From NCBI GenBank assembly GCA_934155185.1, contig CAKPGT010000011.1, forward strand, positions 1-31,192: a stretch of 31,192 nt of DNA, read 5' to 3'. The notes beneath the pieces are model-generated. The model made no database searches, was not told where the DNA came from, and saw only the letters and a list, made by a program, of their open reading frames with translations. Positions 22,078 to 29,866 of this stretch are shown here, piece after piece. The DNA comes from an uncultured Bacilli bacterium. GTDB taxonomy: Bacteria > Bacillota_I > Bacilli_A > RF39 > UBA660. Position numbers and translations under genes: made by a program. Each line of letters starts with the position of its first letter. Positions within the stretch are counted from its first letter, which is position 1.

Positions 22078-22308
22078 AAAAACTCATCCTAAACAAAAGG
22101 ATGAGCTAATAAACCCACGGTACCACCTTAATTCATATCTATGATATGCACTTAAGAGAGTTTTAACGCTTACAAGCGATATATCTTACTATTATTTCAG
22201 ATATATACATCAGAAGTGATTCTTATAATGCTTCCTTAATCTACATCTCACCAATTAGTAGAATCTCTTATAATTTCACATTATAACGTCTTCGTCTTTT
22301 GCTTTATA
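22078..22308 (-). promoter_or_regulatory. T-box riboswitch leader of ileS
   Basis: The minus-strand leader contains the T-box core AAGGTGGTACCGTGGGTT (near 22135-22118) and a terminator hairpin CTCATCCT/AGGATGAG followed by TTTTTTT (about 22101-22078). Together these are the alternative antiterminator/terminator of a tRNA-sensing leader. Upstream lies a long stem I region; an ATC (Ile) triplet at 22220-22218 is a candidate specifier codon. Uncharged tRNA-Ile would block the terminator and turn ileS on. Confidence 0.92.
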
Positions 22309-22314
22309 ACATAT

Positions 22315-22342
22315 ATTCTATCATAATTTATAAATTAATCAA
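22315..22342 (-). promoter_or_regulatory. promoter of the ileS T-box transcript
   Basis: TTGATT (22342-22337) and TAGAAT (22320-22315) are 16 bp apart, predicting a start near 22308. It lies between the sepF stop codon and the T-box leader. Confidence 0.6.
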
Positions 22343-22345
22343 GCC

Positions 22346-22744
22346 CTAAAAGTCTTCGGATATATTTTTTGTTCTTCCCCTTTTAGGTTCTTCTTCCTCA
22401 GTCATTTTACCTTGAACGTTTATATTCTTTGGAGCACATAAAAATATACCATCACCTAATTTTTGCATAGTTCCGCCTATAGCATATAAACAACCTGATA
22501 CAAAGTCTATTATTCTTTTGCCTTGATCTGGCGTTACTCTTTTTAAGTTTACAACAACTGTATTTCTCTTTTTTAGATAATCTGCTATTTGCTGTGATTC
22601 TGAGTATGCTCTAGGTTCTAATAAAATCATCTTAGAGCCTTCCTGTGTTTCTTCTCTTGTTGCTTCTTCTACACTAAGAGTATAATATTCATCTTCACTA
22701 GATATATCATTTCCACCTAAAAATTTTTTTAAACTAAATGCCAT
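22346..22744 (-). CDS. sepF: cell division protein SepF
   Basis: SepF binds FtsZ and anchors and bundles Z-ring filaments at the membrane. The protein of about 132 residues has the N-terminal amphipathic membrane anchor (MAFSLKKFLGG), an acidic linker, and the SepF fold with KMILLEPRAYSESQQIADYL, NTVVVNLKRVTPDQGKRIIDF and VSGCLYAIGGTMQKLGDGIF. The ATG at 22744 has GGAGGGG upstream, so an in-frame start at 22759 is rejected. It is a single gene here, not in the ylm cluster where sepF often sits. Confidence 0.93.
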   Translation of the reverse strand: MAFSLKKFLGGNDISSEDEYYTLSVEEATREETQEGSKMILLEPRAYSESQQIADYLKKRNTVVVNLKRVTPDQGKRIIDFVSGCLYAIGGTMQKLGDGIFLCAPKNINVQGKMTEEEEPKRGRTKNISEDF

Positions 22745-22849
22745 TTTTATCCCCTCCAAATATTTTTACTACCTTATAAAGCTATTTTATCATAATTATT
22801 TAAAAATTTAAATACTTAATACAAAAAATGCAAATTTTTTTAAATAAAA

Positions 22850-22874
22850 TAAAAAGAGCGCTTAAGCTCTTGAT
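22850..22874 (-). terminator. intrinsic terminator of efp
   Basis: AAGAGC and GCTCTT form a stem over a short loop, read on the minus strand, followed by TTTTTATTTT. It overlaps the last codons of efp. Confidence 0.65.
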
Positions 22875-23419
22875 ACATATTTACCATCTTTAGTTGATAC
22901 TATAACAGATTCTCCCTCACCTATAAATAGAGGAACTTTTATAGTCATTCCATTTTCTAGTGTTGCATCTTTTTGCGCGCCCTGTGAAGTATTTCCCTTT
23001 ACGGCTTGCTCTGTATGAGTAATTACATAATCAATCTTTTCAGGTAAATTAAGTCCTATTAACTCATCTTTAAAATAAACTAAACTAACTTCTAGGTTTT
23101 CTTTTAGATATTTTAAGTCATCACCTATTTGAGACGCTGAAAGTTCAACTTGCTCATATGTATTCATATCCATGAAGCTATAATTATCTCCTGCTTGATA
23201 TAAATATTGCATTGATTTTCTTTCAACCATTGCTTTAGCAAGCTTTACACTACTATTATATGTTTTTTCAACAATAGCCCCTGTCCTTAAGTTTTTAAGT
23301 TTCATCTTAACAAAAGCTGCACCTTTACCTGGCTTAACATGGGAAAAATCAAGTACTTGATATATATTGCCTTCATCTTCAACTGTCATGCCATTTTTAA
23401 TATCATTAACATTAATCAT
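22862..23419 (-). CDS. efp: translation elongation factor P
   Basis: EF-P relieves ribosome stalling at polyproline stretches. The 185-residue protein has the three-domain EF-P form; the tip loop HVKPGKGAAFVK carries Lys32 at the position that is modified in Bacillus and in E. coli. The C-terminal domain motif (VITHTEQAVKGNTSQGAQKDATLENG) is typical. A hairpin GAGCTTAAGCGCTC followed by TTTTT after the stop forms its terminator (22850-22874). The upstream gene on the same strand is rpmG. Confidence 0.96.
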   Translation of the reverse strand: MINVNDIKNGMTVEDEGNIYQVLDFSHVKPGKGAAFVKMKLKNLRTGAIVEKTYNSSVKLAKAMVERKSMQYLYQAGDNYSFMDMNTYEQVELSASQIGDDLKYLKENLEVSLVYFKDELIGLNLPEKIDYVITHTEQAVKGNTSQGAQKDATLENGMTIKVPLFIGEGESVIVSTKDGKYVSRA

Positions 23420-23467
23420 TAGAGTTATTCTCCCTTCTATAAAATTAAAAAATAAGATAAAATCTTA

Positions 23468-23638
23468 TTAATTTTTAGTTTCTTTGTGAGCAGTGTGAGT
23501 TCTACATCTTGGACAGAATTTATTTATTTCCATACGCTCTGGATCGTTTTTCTTATTCTTTTCTACACGATAATTTAATTCACCGCATTTAGGGCATTTT
23601 AATGTAACATTAGCTCTATTTTCATTTTTCTTTGCCAT
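23468..23638 (-). CDS. rpmG: 50S ribosomal protein L33
   Basis: A short ORF of 56 codons encodes a zinc-ribbon L33: MAKKNENRANVTLKCPKCGE, then KNKKNDPERMEINKFCPRCR and THTAHKETKN. Two CxxC pairs (CPKC and CPRC) bind zinc, as in the C+ forms of L33. GGAGGGG lies 7-8 bases before the ATG. It lies about 50 bp upstream of efp on the same strand, which suggests joint transcription, and downstream of the class B PBP gene. Confidence 0.9.
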   Translation of the reverse strand: MAKKNENRANVTLKCPKCGELNYRVEKNKKNDPERMEINKFCPRCRTHTAHKETKN

Positions 23639-23682
23639 ATAATTCCCCTCCTTCTCGAGATAACTAACAGTATTATAACAAA

Positions 23683-25719
23683 TTATTTATAAATTTCAAA
23701 GAATTTATTGCAAATTCTTGATACAATTCTCTTATTTACGTTGCTTGCATAGGTAGAATTTGCTTTTTTATACCTAACATGAGGGGAAATAGATACTATA
23801 CTCATCACAGGATTATCATAAGGTGCATACCCAATAAATGATTTACTATAAGTTTCAGAATCAACTTTTCCATCACCATCAGCATCATAAAAGGTCTCGG
23901 AAGTTCCGGTTTTCCCAGCTGGTGAAGGACTATCTCCCATGTATCCTCTACCTAATGAACCTTCCATAACACTTTTAAATCCTTCCTTTACTCTTTTAAA
24001 GTATATGTTATCTATATCTGATTTATTTAATAATACCGGTTCATATTTTGTTTTAACAGTACCTAACGTATCATCTTCTGTTGCATTTCTTATTTCTTTT
24101 ACTAAATTAATTTTGTATCTAGCTCCTTCATTTGCAAGTGTATTTACGTAACTTGACAGTTGCAGTGCTGAATACGTATCATACTGTCCTATTGCATAAT
24201 TAAGTAAAAGACCTGCATTAGCCTCTTTACCCTTAAAACCAGTTGTTTCAAATGGTAAGTCTATTCCTGATTTATCTCCTAAACCAAGTGATTTAAATAC
24301 ATCTCTATAAGTATCTAATGCTTTAGAATCTATTTTAATTGGCATATTATAGTAATAATTAACGTTAGCTACCCTAAGTGCCAGTTGAAACTGATAAGAG
24401 TTAGATGATAATTGTAGTGCTTTTATATCGTTTAATGCACCCAGTGATGTTTTCCAAGAACATTTTTGGGGAGTATTTTTAAACTTAATACATTTATCAT
24501 ATATTACATCGCCTATATTTAGTTTTCCTGTTTTATATCCTACTAGCATAGACGCACCCTTAACTATAGAACCCGGGGTATCGCTCCCTGTAAGTAAATT
24601 AGTAGTATAATCACTTATTTTATAACCTTCTATAGTCTTTGTAATTTGCTTTGATGCCATTGCAAGTATTTCACCTGTTTTAGGGTCAGTAATTACAACT
24701 GATGTGTGGTCATAAAGTTCTGTGTTAGCTTCACTTTTAGCTTTTATAAGTTCATCAGCAATTATATTTTCAAGCTCTTTTTGAAGATTAATATCAATTG
24801 ATAAAACAAGGTCATTTCCTCTTCTTCCTTTTTCTATAAGCGTTTTCTTACCGTTTTTAACTTCATATGTATCTTTTTTTCCATATAATTCGTCCTCATA
24901 CTGAAGCTCCAAATAGCTTATTCCAACTCTATCATTTAGTGAATATCCTTTCTTTAGATATTCTGCTTTTAAGTCTTCAGGAAGCCCCTGCTTACTATTA
25001 GAAACATTGCCTAATATTTGTCTTAACGTATCACCATAAGCATAATATCTTCTCCATGACGTTGCAATTGATATTCCTTTTAACGCATCTTTATTTTGTA
25101 CTACATAAGCATATTCTTCATCACTAGCATCTTCTTTTATTACTTTTTCATCATAAGCATATCCATTATTCATTAAATAATATATGTATGCAGCCTTTTT
25201 ATCCCTTTCATCAAACTTAGACAATTCCTCTTTTGTTATTCTCTCTTTCTTTAACTTTTCTATATCACTAGCTTTTAATTTTCTTCTTTCATAAAGTTCT
25301 TGTTCTTCTTTAGTTATTTTTTTATTTGCTTTACGATTATTACAAATCACCCAAAAATATCTAAGCGCTCCATCTGTTAATTTTGAGTAATCAATATCCA
25401 ATTTTTCTGCCAAAAGGTATGATAAAGTAATCTCATCGTCTGTTTTAACACCTGACTCTCTTTTATAACTTATCGTTTTAATGCCTATATTATCAACTAT
25501 AATATTATGGCTCCTATCATATATTCTACCCCTTGGCATAGATTTACCATACACTTTTTTAGTAGAAAGTGATTCAAGGTTTTTAATTGATGCTTTGTTA
25601 TTAAATACCTGTAGATATGATAATCTAAATATAATTCCTAAGAAAATAGCAAACGTAATTAATGATATTAAAAACATTCTTGATTTAACAGTATTGTCAT
25701 GACTTGTAATTATTTTCAA
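23683..25719 (-). CDS. class B penicillin-binding protein (transpeptidase)
   Basis: A 678-residue monofunctional transpeptidase that cross-links peptidoglycan outside the cell. One N-terminal helix (about 13-35) anchors it. The dimerisation domain contains RLSYLQVF and SMPRGRIYDR, and the catalytic domain has SIVK (Ser near 382; SxxK), SSN (near 436; SxN) and KTGT (near 603). No PASTA domain, so it is PbpA/MrdA-like rather than SpoVD-like; an elongation role is inferred. Just after KTGT lies DADGDGKVDSE, which matches the calcium-binding loop pattern DxDxDGxxDxE. The start is the TTG at 25719 with AGAGGTGA upstream; the GTG at 25728 is within that Shine-Dalgarno. Confidence 0.9.
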   Translation of the reverse strand: MKIITSHDNTVKSRMFLISLITFAIFLGIIFRLSYLQVFNNKASIKNLESLSTKKVYGKSMPRGRIYDRSHNIIVDNIGIKTISYKRESGVKTDDEITLSYLLAEKLDIDYSKLTDGALRYFWVICNNRKANKKITKEEQELYERRKLKASDIEKLKKERITKEELSKFDERDKKAAYIYYLMNNGYAYDEKVIKEDASDEEYAYVVQNKDALKGISIATSWRRYYAYGDTLRQILGNVSNSKQGLPEDLKAEYLKKGYSLNDRVGISYLELQYEDELYGKKDTYEVKNGKKTLIEKGRRGNDLVLSIDINLQKELENIIADELIKAKSEANTELYDHTSVVITDPKTGEILAMASKQITKTIEGYKISDYTTNLLTGSDTPGSIVKGASMLVGYKTGKLNIGDVIYDKCIKFKNTPQKCSWKTSLGALNDIKALQLSSNSYQFQLALRVANVNYYYNMPIKIDSKALDTYRDVFKSLGLGDKSGIDLPFETTGFKGKEANAGLLLNYAIGQYDTYSALQLSSYVNTLANEGARYKINLVKEIRNATEDDTLGTVKTKYEPVLLNKSDIDNIYFKRVKEGFKSVMEGSLGRGYMGDSPSPAGKTGTSETFYDADGDGKVDSETYSKSFIGYAPYDNPVMSIVSISPHVRYKKANSTYASNVNKRIVSRICNKFFEIYK

Positions 25720-25793
25720 AAAGATCACCTCTTTATTAATATGTTAATAAAAATGGTTTCATATGCATATAATAAATAGGAGTTGATTATAAA

Positions 25794-26048
25794 TTGTACG
25801 AAGTAGTTATAAAAGAATACTTAAAAAAATTGTCTTTAAAAGACATAAATGATTTTGCTAACAAAAACAATATGCCACTTAAGTCCGGCGAGGACAAGGT
25901 AATATATAGTTTTATAATGGATTATTGGCGCGAGGTATATAAAGGAGATGCAAATAAAGCTTTTTCTAATTTAAAAGGTAAAATATCAGAATATACTTAT
26001 AATAATATAATAAAAATGTATAATGAACTTAAAGATAAGATAAAGTAA
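25794..26048 (+). CDS. small conserved helical protein, unknown
   Basis: This 84-residue, soluble, charged helical protein starts at a TTG with AGGAG 11 bases upstream. Its pattern (LSLKDINDFANKNNMPLKSG, then IYSFIMDYWREVYKGD, then FSNLKGKISEYTYNNIIKMY) resembles the small Firmicute DUF2624-type proteins of unknown function, but only loosely. It is divergent from the PBP gene, followed by its own terminator (ATGATAT/ATATCAT with a T-run at 26048-26075), then by tmcAL. Confidence 0.5.
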   Translation: MYEVVIKEYLKKLSLKDINDFANKNNMPLKSGEDKVIYSFIMDYWREVYKGDANKAFSNLKGKISEYTYNNIIKMYNELKDKIK

Positions 26049-26080
26049 TGATATTTATATATCATGCTTTTTTATTTTCT
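26046..26080 (+). terminator. intrinsic terminator
   Basis: TGATAT and ATATCA form a short stem around TTAT, followed after GC by TTTTTTATTTT. It lies just after the 25794-26048 stop codon and before tmcAL. Confidence 0.6.
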
Positions 26081-26130
26081 AAAAATTATGGTAAAATAAT
26101 TGTAATATTTAAAGAAAGAAGTTGATTTTA

Positions 26131-27282
26131 ATGAACGTTGGTGTTATAGCAGAGTATAATCCATTTCATAATGGTCATTTGTATCATCTAAAAAAGGTTA
26201 AAGAAATGTTTCCAAATAGTAATTTAATACTTATTTTAATTGGAAATTTCACTCAAAGAGGAGAAGCATCTATAATAAATAAATGGGATAAAGCTAAAGT
26301 AGCCTTAGAATATGGTTATGATTTAGTAGTAGAACTTCCATTTATATTTGCAACGCAGGCTGCTAGTATTTATGCTAAAGGTTCAATTGATATATTAAAT
26401 TCATTAAACTGTAATTATTTAGTATTTGGAAGTGAATCTGATGATATTAATACTTTAAATGAGCTTGCTACTTTAACCTATGATAATAAAGATTATGAAG
26501 ACTTAGTAAAAAAATATAATAGTTTGGGTATTAATTATCCCAGTGCATGCTCTCTTGCATTAAAGGATATATCAGGAAAACTAATAAATAAACCAAATGA
26601 CGTGCTTGGATTAGAATACATAAAGCAAATTAAAAAAACAAATAGTAAAATAGTACCAATATGTATAAAAAGAACAAATGAATATCATGAGATTAAAATA
26701 ACTAATACTATTGCTAGTGCAAGTTCGATAAGAAAAAATTTAAATGATAAAAATAGTATTAAAAAGGTAATGCCAGAATCTATTATTAAATATATAAGTG
26801 ATATTAATCATGATAAATACTTTAATTTATTAAAATATGAAATACTTAGTAGTGATAATTTAAATTGCTATTTAGGTGTTAATGAAGGAATAGAAAATAA
26901 ACTAAAAAAAGAAATAATTCATTCTAAAGACCTAAATGAATTTATTTTAAGGGTTAAGTCAAAAAGATATTCTTATAATAATATATCTAGAATGCTTCTT
27001 CATATTGTCTGTAAAATTAAGAAAGAGGATAATGATTTGAATTTAAAATATATAAGGGTTTTAGGTTTAAGTGATAATGGAAAAAAAATATTAAAAAAAA
27101 GCAAAAAAAATATAAACATACCAATAATAACAAAATATAAAAAAGAATATAATAAACTATTTAAAAATGATTATAAAGCAAATTTAATATATTCTTTAAT
27201 TGCCAACTATGATATTAAAGATGAATTTAAATCTTCAATTAAAATAAATGAAAAAAATAGGAGTACAAATAATTCTATGTAA
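26131..27282 (+). CDS. tmcAL: tRNA(Met) cytidine acetate ligase
   Basis: TmcAL (YlbM) uses acetate and ATP to form N4-acetylcytidine at the wobble base of elongator tRNA-Met. The 383-residue protein begins MNVGVIAEYNPFHNGHLYHL, where NPFHNGH (residues 10-16) is the nucleotidyltransferase-like HIGH motif, followed by GNFTQRGEASIINKWDKA and DLVVELPFIFATQAA. Lower-complexity lysine- and asparagine-rich sequence is seen in the C-terminal half. The ATG at 26131 has AAAGAAG upstream; an in-frame TTG at 26122 is less likely. It is a single + strand gene, convergent with rpmA. Confidence 0.92.
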   Translation: MNVGVIAEYNPFHNGHLYHLKKVKEMFPNSNLILILIGNFTQRGEASIINKWDKAKVALEYGYDLVVELPFIFATQAASIYAKGSIDILNSLNCNYLVFGSESDDINTLNELATLTYDNKDYEDLVKKYNSLGINYPSACSLALKDISGKLINKPNDVLGLEYIKQIKKTNSKIVPICIKRTNEYHEIKITNTIASASSIRKNLNDKNSIKKVMPESIIKYISDINHDKYFNLLKYEILSSDNLNCYLGVNEGIENKLKKEIIHSKDLNEFILRVKSKRYSYNNISRMLLHIVCKIKKEDNDLNLKYIRVLGLSDNGKKILKKSKKNINIPIITKYKKEYNKLFKNDYKANLIYSLIANYDIKDEFKSSIKINEKNRSTNNSM

Positions 27283-27443
27283 AAGATAATCTAGGCAAGA
27301 CATTTGGAACCACTATATGTTCATTTTGCTATATCTATAATAAAATACTACTTCTAAATTTCATAGATCTATTTCTTGTTGACAGAGTAAAATAGTTCCG
27401 TATACGCAAAAAAATAAAGACCACGCATAATAAATTAATTAAA

Positions 27444-27474
27444 AAAACCATCACAAGATGGTCTTTATTATGCT
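27444..27474 (-). terminator. intrinsic terminator of rpmA
   Basis: On the minus strand GACCATC and GATGG pair around TTGT, followed by a run of seven T. It closes the rplU-prp-rpmA operon. Confidence 0.7.
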
Positions 27475-27749
27475 TGTTCATATACACTTACTTGTTTTTT
27501 ATCTCTACCTTTACGTTCAAATTTAACGTAACCAGTAATTTTTGCAAATAAAGTGTGATCAACACCCATTCCTACATTTTTTCCAGGGTAAATCTTAGTT
27601 CCTCTTTGACGATAAATAATAGATCCAGCACTAATCAATTCTCCATCAGCAGCTTTAGCGCCTAATCTTCTACCTTCTGAGTCACGACCGTTATGAGTTG
27701 AACCCTGAGCCTTAACATGGGCAAATAATTGGATTTGTAACTTAAGCAT
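27468..27749 (-). CDS. rpmA: 50S ribosomal protein L27 with cleavable N-terminal extension
   Basis: L27 reaches the peptidyl transferase centre. The 93-residue protein has the Firmicute pre-sequence MLKLQIQLFA, whose conserved LxLQxFA-like end is cut between Phe9 and Ala10 by Prp, encoded immediately upstream. The rest is canonical: GSTHNGRDSEGRRLGAK, then IIYRQRGTKIYPGKNVGMG. Uncut L27 blocks the ribosome, which explains the gene order with prp. Confidence 0.97.
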   Translation of the reverse strand: MLKLQIQLFAHVKAQGSTHNGRDSEGRRLGAKAADGELISAGSIIYRQRGTKIYPGKNVGMGVDHTLFAKITGYVKFERKGRDKKQVSVYEQA

Positions 27750-27761
27750 AAGTTTTGCCTC

Positions 27762-28067
27762 CTATCTATATATTTTGATATTTTTACTATAACTTTCTTC
27801 AAGTTCTTTTAACATTTCCATCATATTGATAAAAATTTTATTGATTATCTCATCTTGTTTTAATACTTTAACATCAAGTAATCCATCTTTATTAATAACA
27901 TTAACAGAGGAATCATCTATTCTAATAGCTAAATTAATACTAGAAATAGCGATTGAACTTACCGATGCACATACTATATCTTTACCATAATCATCATAAT
28001 TAGCATGTCCACAGATTTTAAAGCTTTCAATAAAATCATCAATATATTTTACTTTAACTTTAATCAT
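27762..28067 (-). CDS. prp: ribosomal-processing cysteine protease Prp
   Basis: Prp removes the N-terminal extension of L27. The 101-residue protein has the catalytic pair in CGHANYDDYGKDIVCASVSS: His21 and Cys33. Its place between rplU and rpmA is conserved in Firmicutes whose L27 has the extension, and such an extension is present here. Spacing to both neighbours is about 13 bp, consistent with one operon. Confidence 0.94.
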   Translation of the reverse strand: MIKVKVKYIDDFIESFKICGHANYDDYGKDIVCASVSSIAISSINLAIRIDDSSVNVINKDGLLDVKVLKQDEIINKIFINMMEMLKELEESYSKNIKIYR

Positions 28068-28080
28068 ACAAAATTCCTAA

Positions 28081-28380
28081 TTAAGCATTAATTTTAGTAA
28101 TTACAAGTTTTGTATAAGGTTGACGGTGTCCTTGCTTTTTATGTGAACTTTTCTTTTGTAAATATTTAAATATTACAACCTTTTTTTGTTTACCATGTTT
28201 TTCAACTTTAGCTTCAACTGTTGCACCCTTTACATATGGAGTTCCAACTTTTTTATCAGCCATAACTACTTTATCAAAAGTATATGTTTTTCCAGCTTCT
28301 ACATCTAACTTTTCAACATAGATTACAGAACCTTCTTCAACACGGTATTGTTTACCACCAGTTTCAATAACTGCTTTCAT
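28081..28380 (-). CDS. rplU: 50S ribosomal protein L21
   Basis: L21 binds 23S rRNA and is assembled with L20. The 99-residue protein starts MKAVIETGGKQYRVEEGSVI and ends with FKYLQKKSSHKKQGHRQPYT, both highly conserved. It is first in the rplU-prp-rpmA operon, preceded by a structured leader and a sigma-A-type promoter. Confidence 0.97.
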   Translation of the reverse strand: MKAVIETGGKQYRVEEGSVIYVEKLDVEAGKTYTFDKVVMADKKVGTPYVKGATVEAKVEKHGKQKKVVIFKYLQKKSSHKKQGHRQPYTKLVITKINA

Positions 28381-28389
28381 ATCTATTCC

Positions 28390-28490
28390 TCCTTCTTTTA
28401 AAACTTAGACTCACCATTAAGGTACATAATTGTTTAACATAAAACCTTTTCTGTGTGGTTGAAGAACAAGAAGTTCATTCAAACGTATTA
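28390..28490 (-). promoter_or_regulatory. L21-type ribosomal protein leader
   Basis: The minus-strand leader has AAAAGGTTTTATGTTAAAC followed by GTACCTTAATGGTGAGTC, where AAGGT pairs with ACCTT. This arrangement resembles the known Firmicute L21 leader, thought to be the target of feedback control by a ribosomal protein. The similarity is from memory of the motif, not an alignment. Confidence 0.5.
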
Positions 28491-28519
28491 ATTTTATCAT
28501 ACAAATCTATATTAGTCAA
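28491..28519 (-). promoter_or_regulatory. sigma-A-type promoter of rplU-prp-rpmA
   Basis: TTGACT (28519-28514) and TAAAAT (28496-28491) are 17 bp apart on the minus strand. The start near 28484 gives a leader of about 100 nt. Confidence 0.7.
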
Positions 28520-28640
28520 ACGAATTTTCTTATAATGGCACACTATAACTTATTATCTTTTCTTATATTTATTAACGTTATTTCTTTTGTTTTCAGCGAA
28601 TTTAAAACAAAACAGTCCAAAAGATTTCAAATCTATAAAA

Positions 28641-29225
28641 TTATTCTTCTATATTATTATTTTTATCGAATTTTACATCTAAGAATTTTCTACTAGCTAA
28701 ATAGTCACACATGTGAACAAATCTTTGAAATTTACTTTCTGGCTTTGGAAGCACTACATTGCTATAACTATTAGTATTCCACGGACCCATGTGTGATGAA
28801 ATAACATGACACATAAACTCTATTTCCTTATCAGTAAATTCTAATTTATCCTTGTTTTTTCTTATATGTTCGCATACAAGAAGTGGATGTTCAAATTTAG
28901 TATAATCAGATTTTTCAAATCCCGACTTTAACCCATCATGCATTATTAAAGATATAATCATTAAATCTTTTTCATTATTAGAATATCCCCCTGTTATACT
29001 TTCATCATTAAACATTTCATATGCTAGCCTAACAGCCACTTTAGTATGTCTAACTAATCCCCCATTATTTAAGGCAAATGATGGGTGATATTTTCCAGTT
29101 GAAGAAGCTGGAACTTCAAAAAAATAATCAGGAAGTAATTCTATTAACTCCTTTGCACTTTCTTTATATCTTGGATTTTTTACATAATTTATTTCTTTTT
29201 CAAATACATTAAATTTATTAATCAT
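28641..29225 (-). CDS. HD-domain metal-dependent phosphohydrolase-like protein
   Basis: The 194-residue protein has a full HD-type metal site: His60 (GLVRHTKVAV), His96-Asp97 (LIMHDGLKSG), His145 (SSHMGPW) and Asp174 (HMCDYLASRK). HD proteins hydrolyse phosphate esters, often of nucleotides or nucleic acids; the substrate is unknown here. No partner domain. AAAGGAG lies before the ATG. It follows the pentapeptide-repeat gene by 12 bp on the same strand. Confidence 0.75.
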   Translation of the reverse strand: MINKFNVFEKEINYVKNPRYKESAKELIELLPDYFFEVPASSTGKYHPSFALNNGGLVRHTKVAVRLAYEMFNDESITGGYSNNEKDLMIISLIMHDGLKSGFEKSDYTKFEHPLLVCEHIRKNKDKLEFTDKEIEFMCHVISSHMGPWNTNSYSNVVLPKPESKFQRFVHMCDYLASRKFLDVKFDKNNNIEE

Positions 29226-29237
29226 TATAATACTCCT

Positions 29238-29864
29238 TTACATCTTTAATTTTATACCTAATATTTTAGATATTGTAATTATACCATCTAAATCTAAAAT
29301 AGCACCTTTTATACTTTCTAAATCTACGTTTAAATCATCTATATTGGAATTTGATAAATCTACCTCTCTAAGGCTTGTTTTATAAATTTCTGCTTGCGTT
29401 AAGTTGCAGCTATCAAATATGACATTTTTAAAGTCATTTTCAAATAATCTTACACATTTCATATTACAGTTTTTAAATGATACTTCGTTAAGATGACATG
29501 ATATGTTAGCATATTTTAAGTTACAGTCGTTAAAACATACTTCTTTTAAATTGCAATTAGTTATTGATGTTCCTAATAGTAAAGAGTTAGTAACCTCACA
29601 TCTTATAAAATACTTTTCATTTATATTTATATTTGACATATCGCATGTATCAAATATACAATTTGTAAACTCTATATCGGTTAAGTCGTGCCCCGAAAAC
29701 TTTATGTTTTTAAACACACAGCCATTAAACTCTACTTTGTTTATTTTAAAATTTAATTCTTGCATTTCGAATATAGAATCATTTATTATCTCTTCTAAAT
29801 GGACACGGTTTATATCTTTTTTGTCAAGGCTAGCTTTTATTAGTGGTTTCCTGATACTTTTCAT
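29238..29864 (-). CDS. pentapeptide-repeat protein
   Basis: About 208 residues from the ATG at 29864, directly after the patatin stop codon; a longer version from 29903 overlaps that gene and has no Shine-Dalgarno. From about residue 45 on it has tandem five-residue units such as NGCVFKNIKF, TNCIFDTCDM, FNDCNLKYANI and FDSCNLTQAEI, which fold as a right-handed four-sided beta helix. Cys and Asn are frequent at the fixed positions. Known members include DNA mimics that bind gyrase, but most have no known role and nothing here specifies one. It is probably translationally coupled to the patatin gene. Confidence 0.85.
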   Translation of the reverse strand: MKSIRKPLIKASLDKKDINRVHLEEIINDSIFEMQELNFKINKVEFNGCVFKNIKFSGHDLTDIEFTNCIFDTCDMSNININEKYFIRCEVTNSLLLGTSITNCNLKEVCFNDCNLKYANISCHLNEVSFKNCNMKCVRLFENDFKNVIFDSCNLTQAEIYKTSLREVDLSNSNIDDLNVDLESIKGAILDLDGIITISKILGIKLKM

Positions 29865-29866
29865 AG

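Noticed and set aside
27283..27443. Hidden gene or insertion remnant between tmcAL and rpmA
   Set aside because: Only about 160 bp, with stops in all frames and no recognisable repeat ends; nothing supportable beyond the rpmA terminator.
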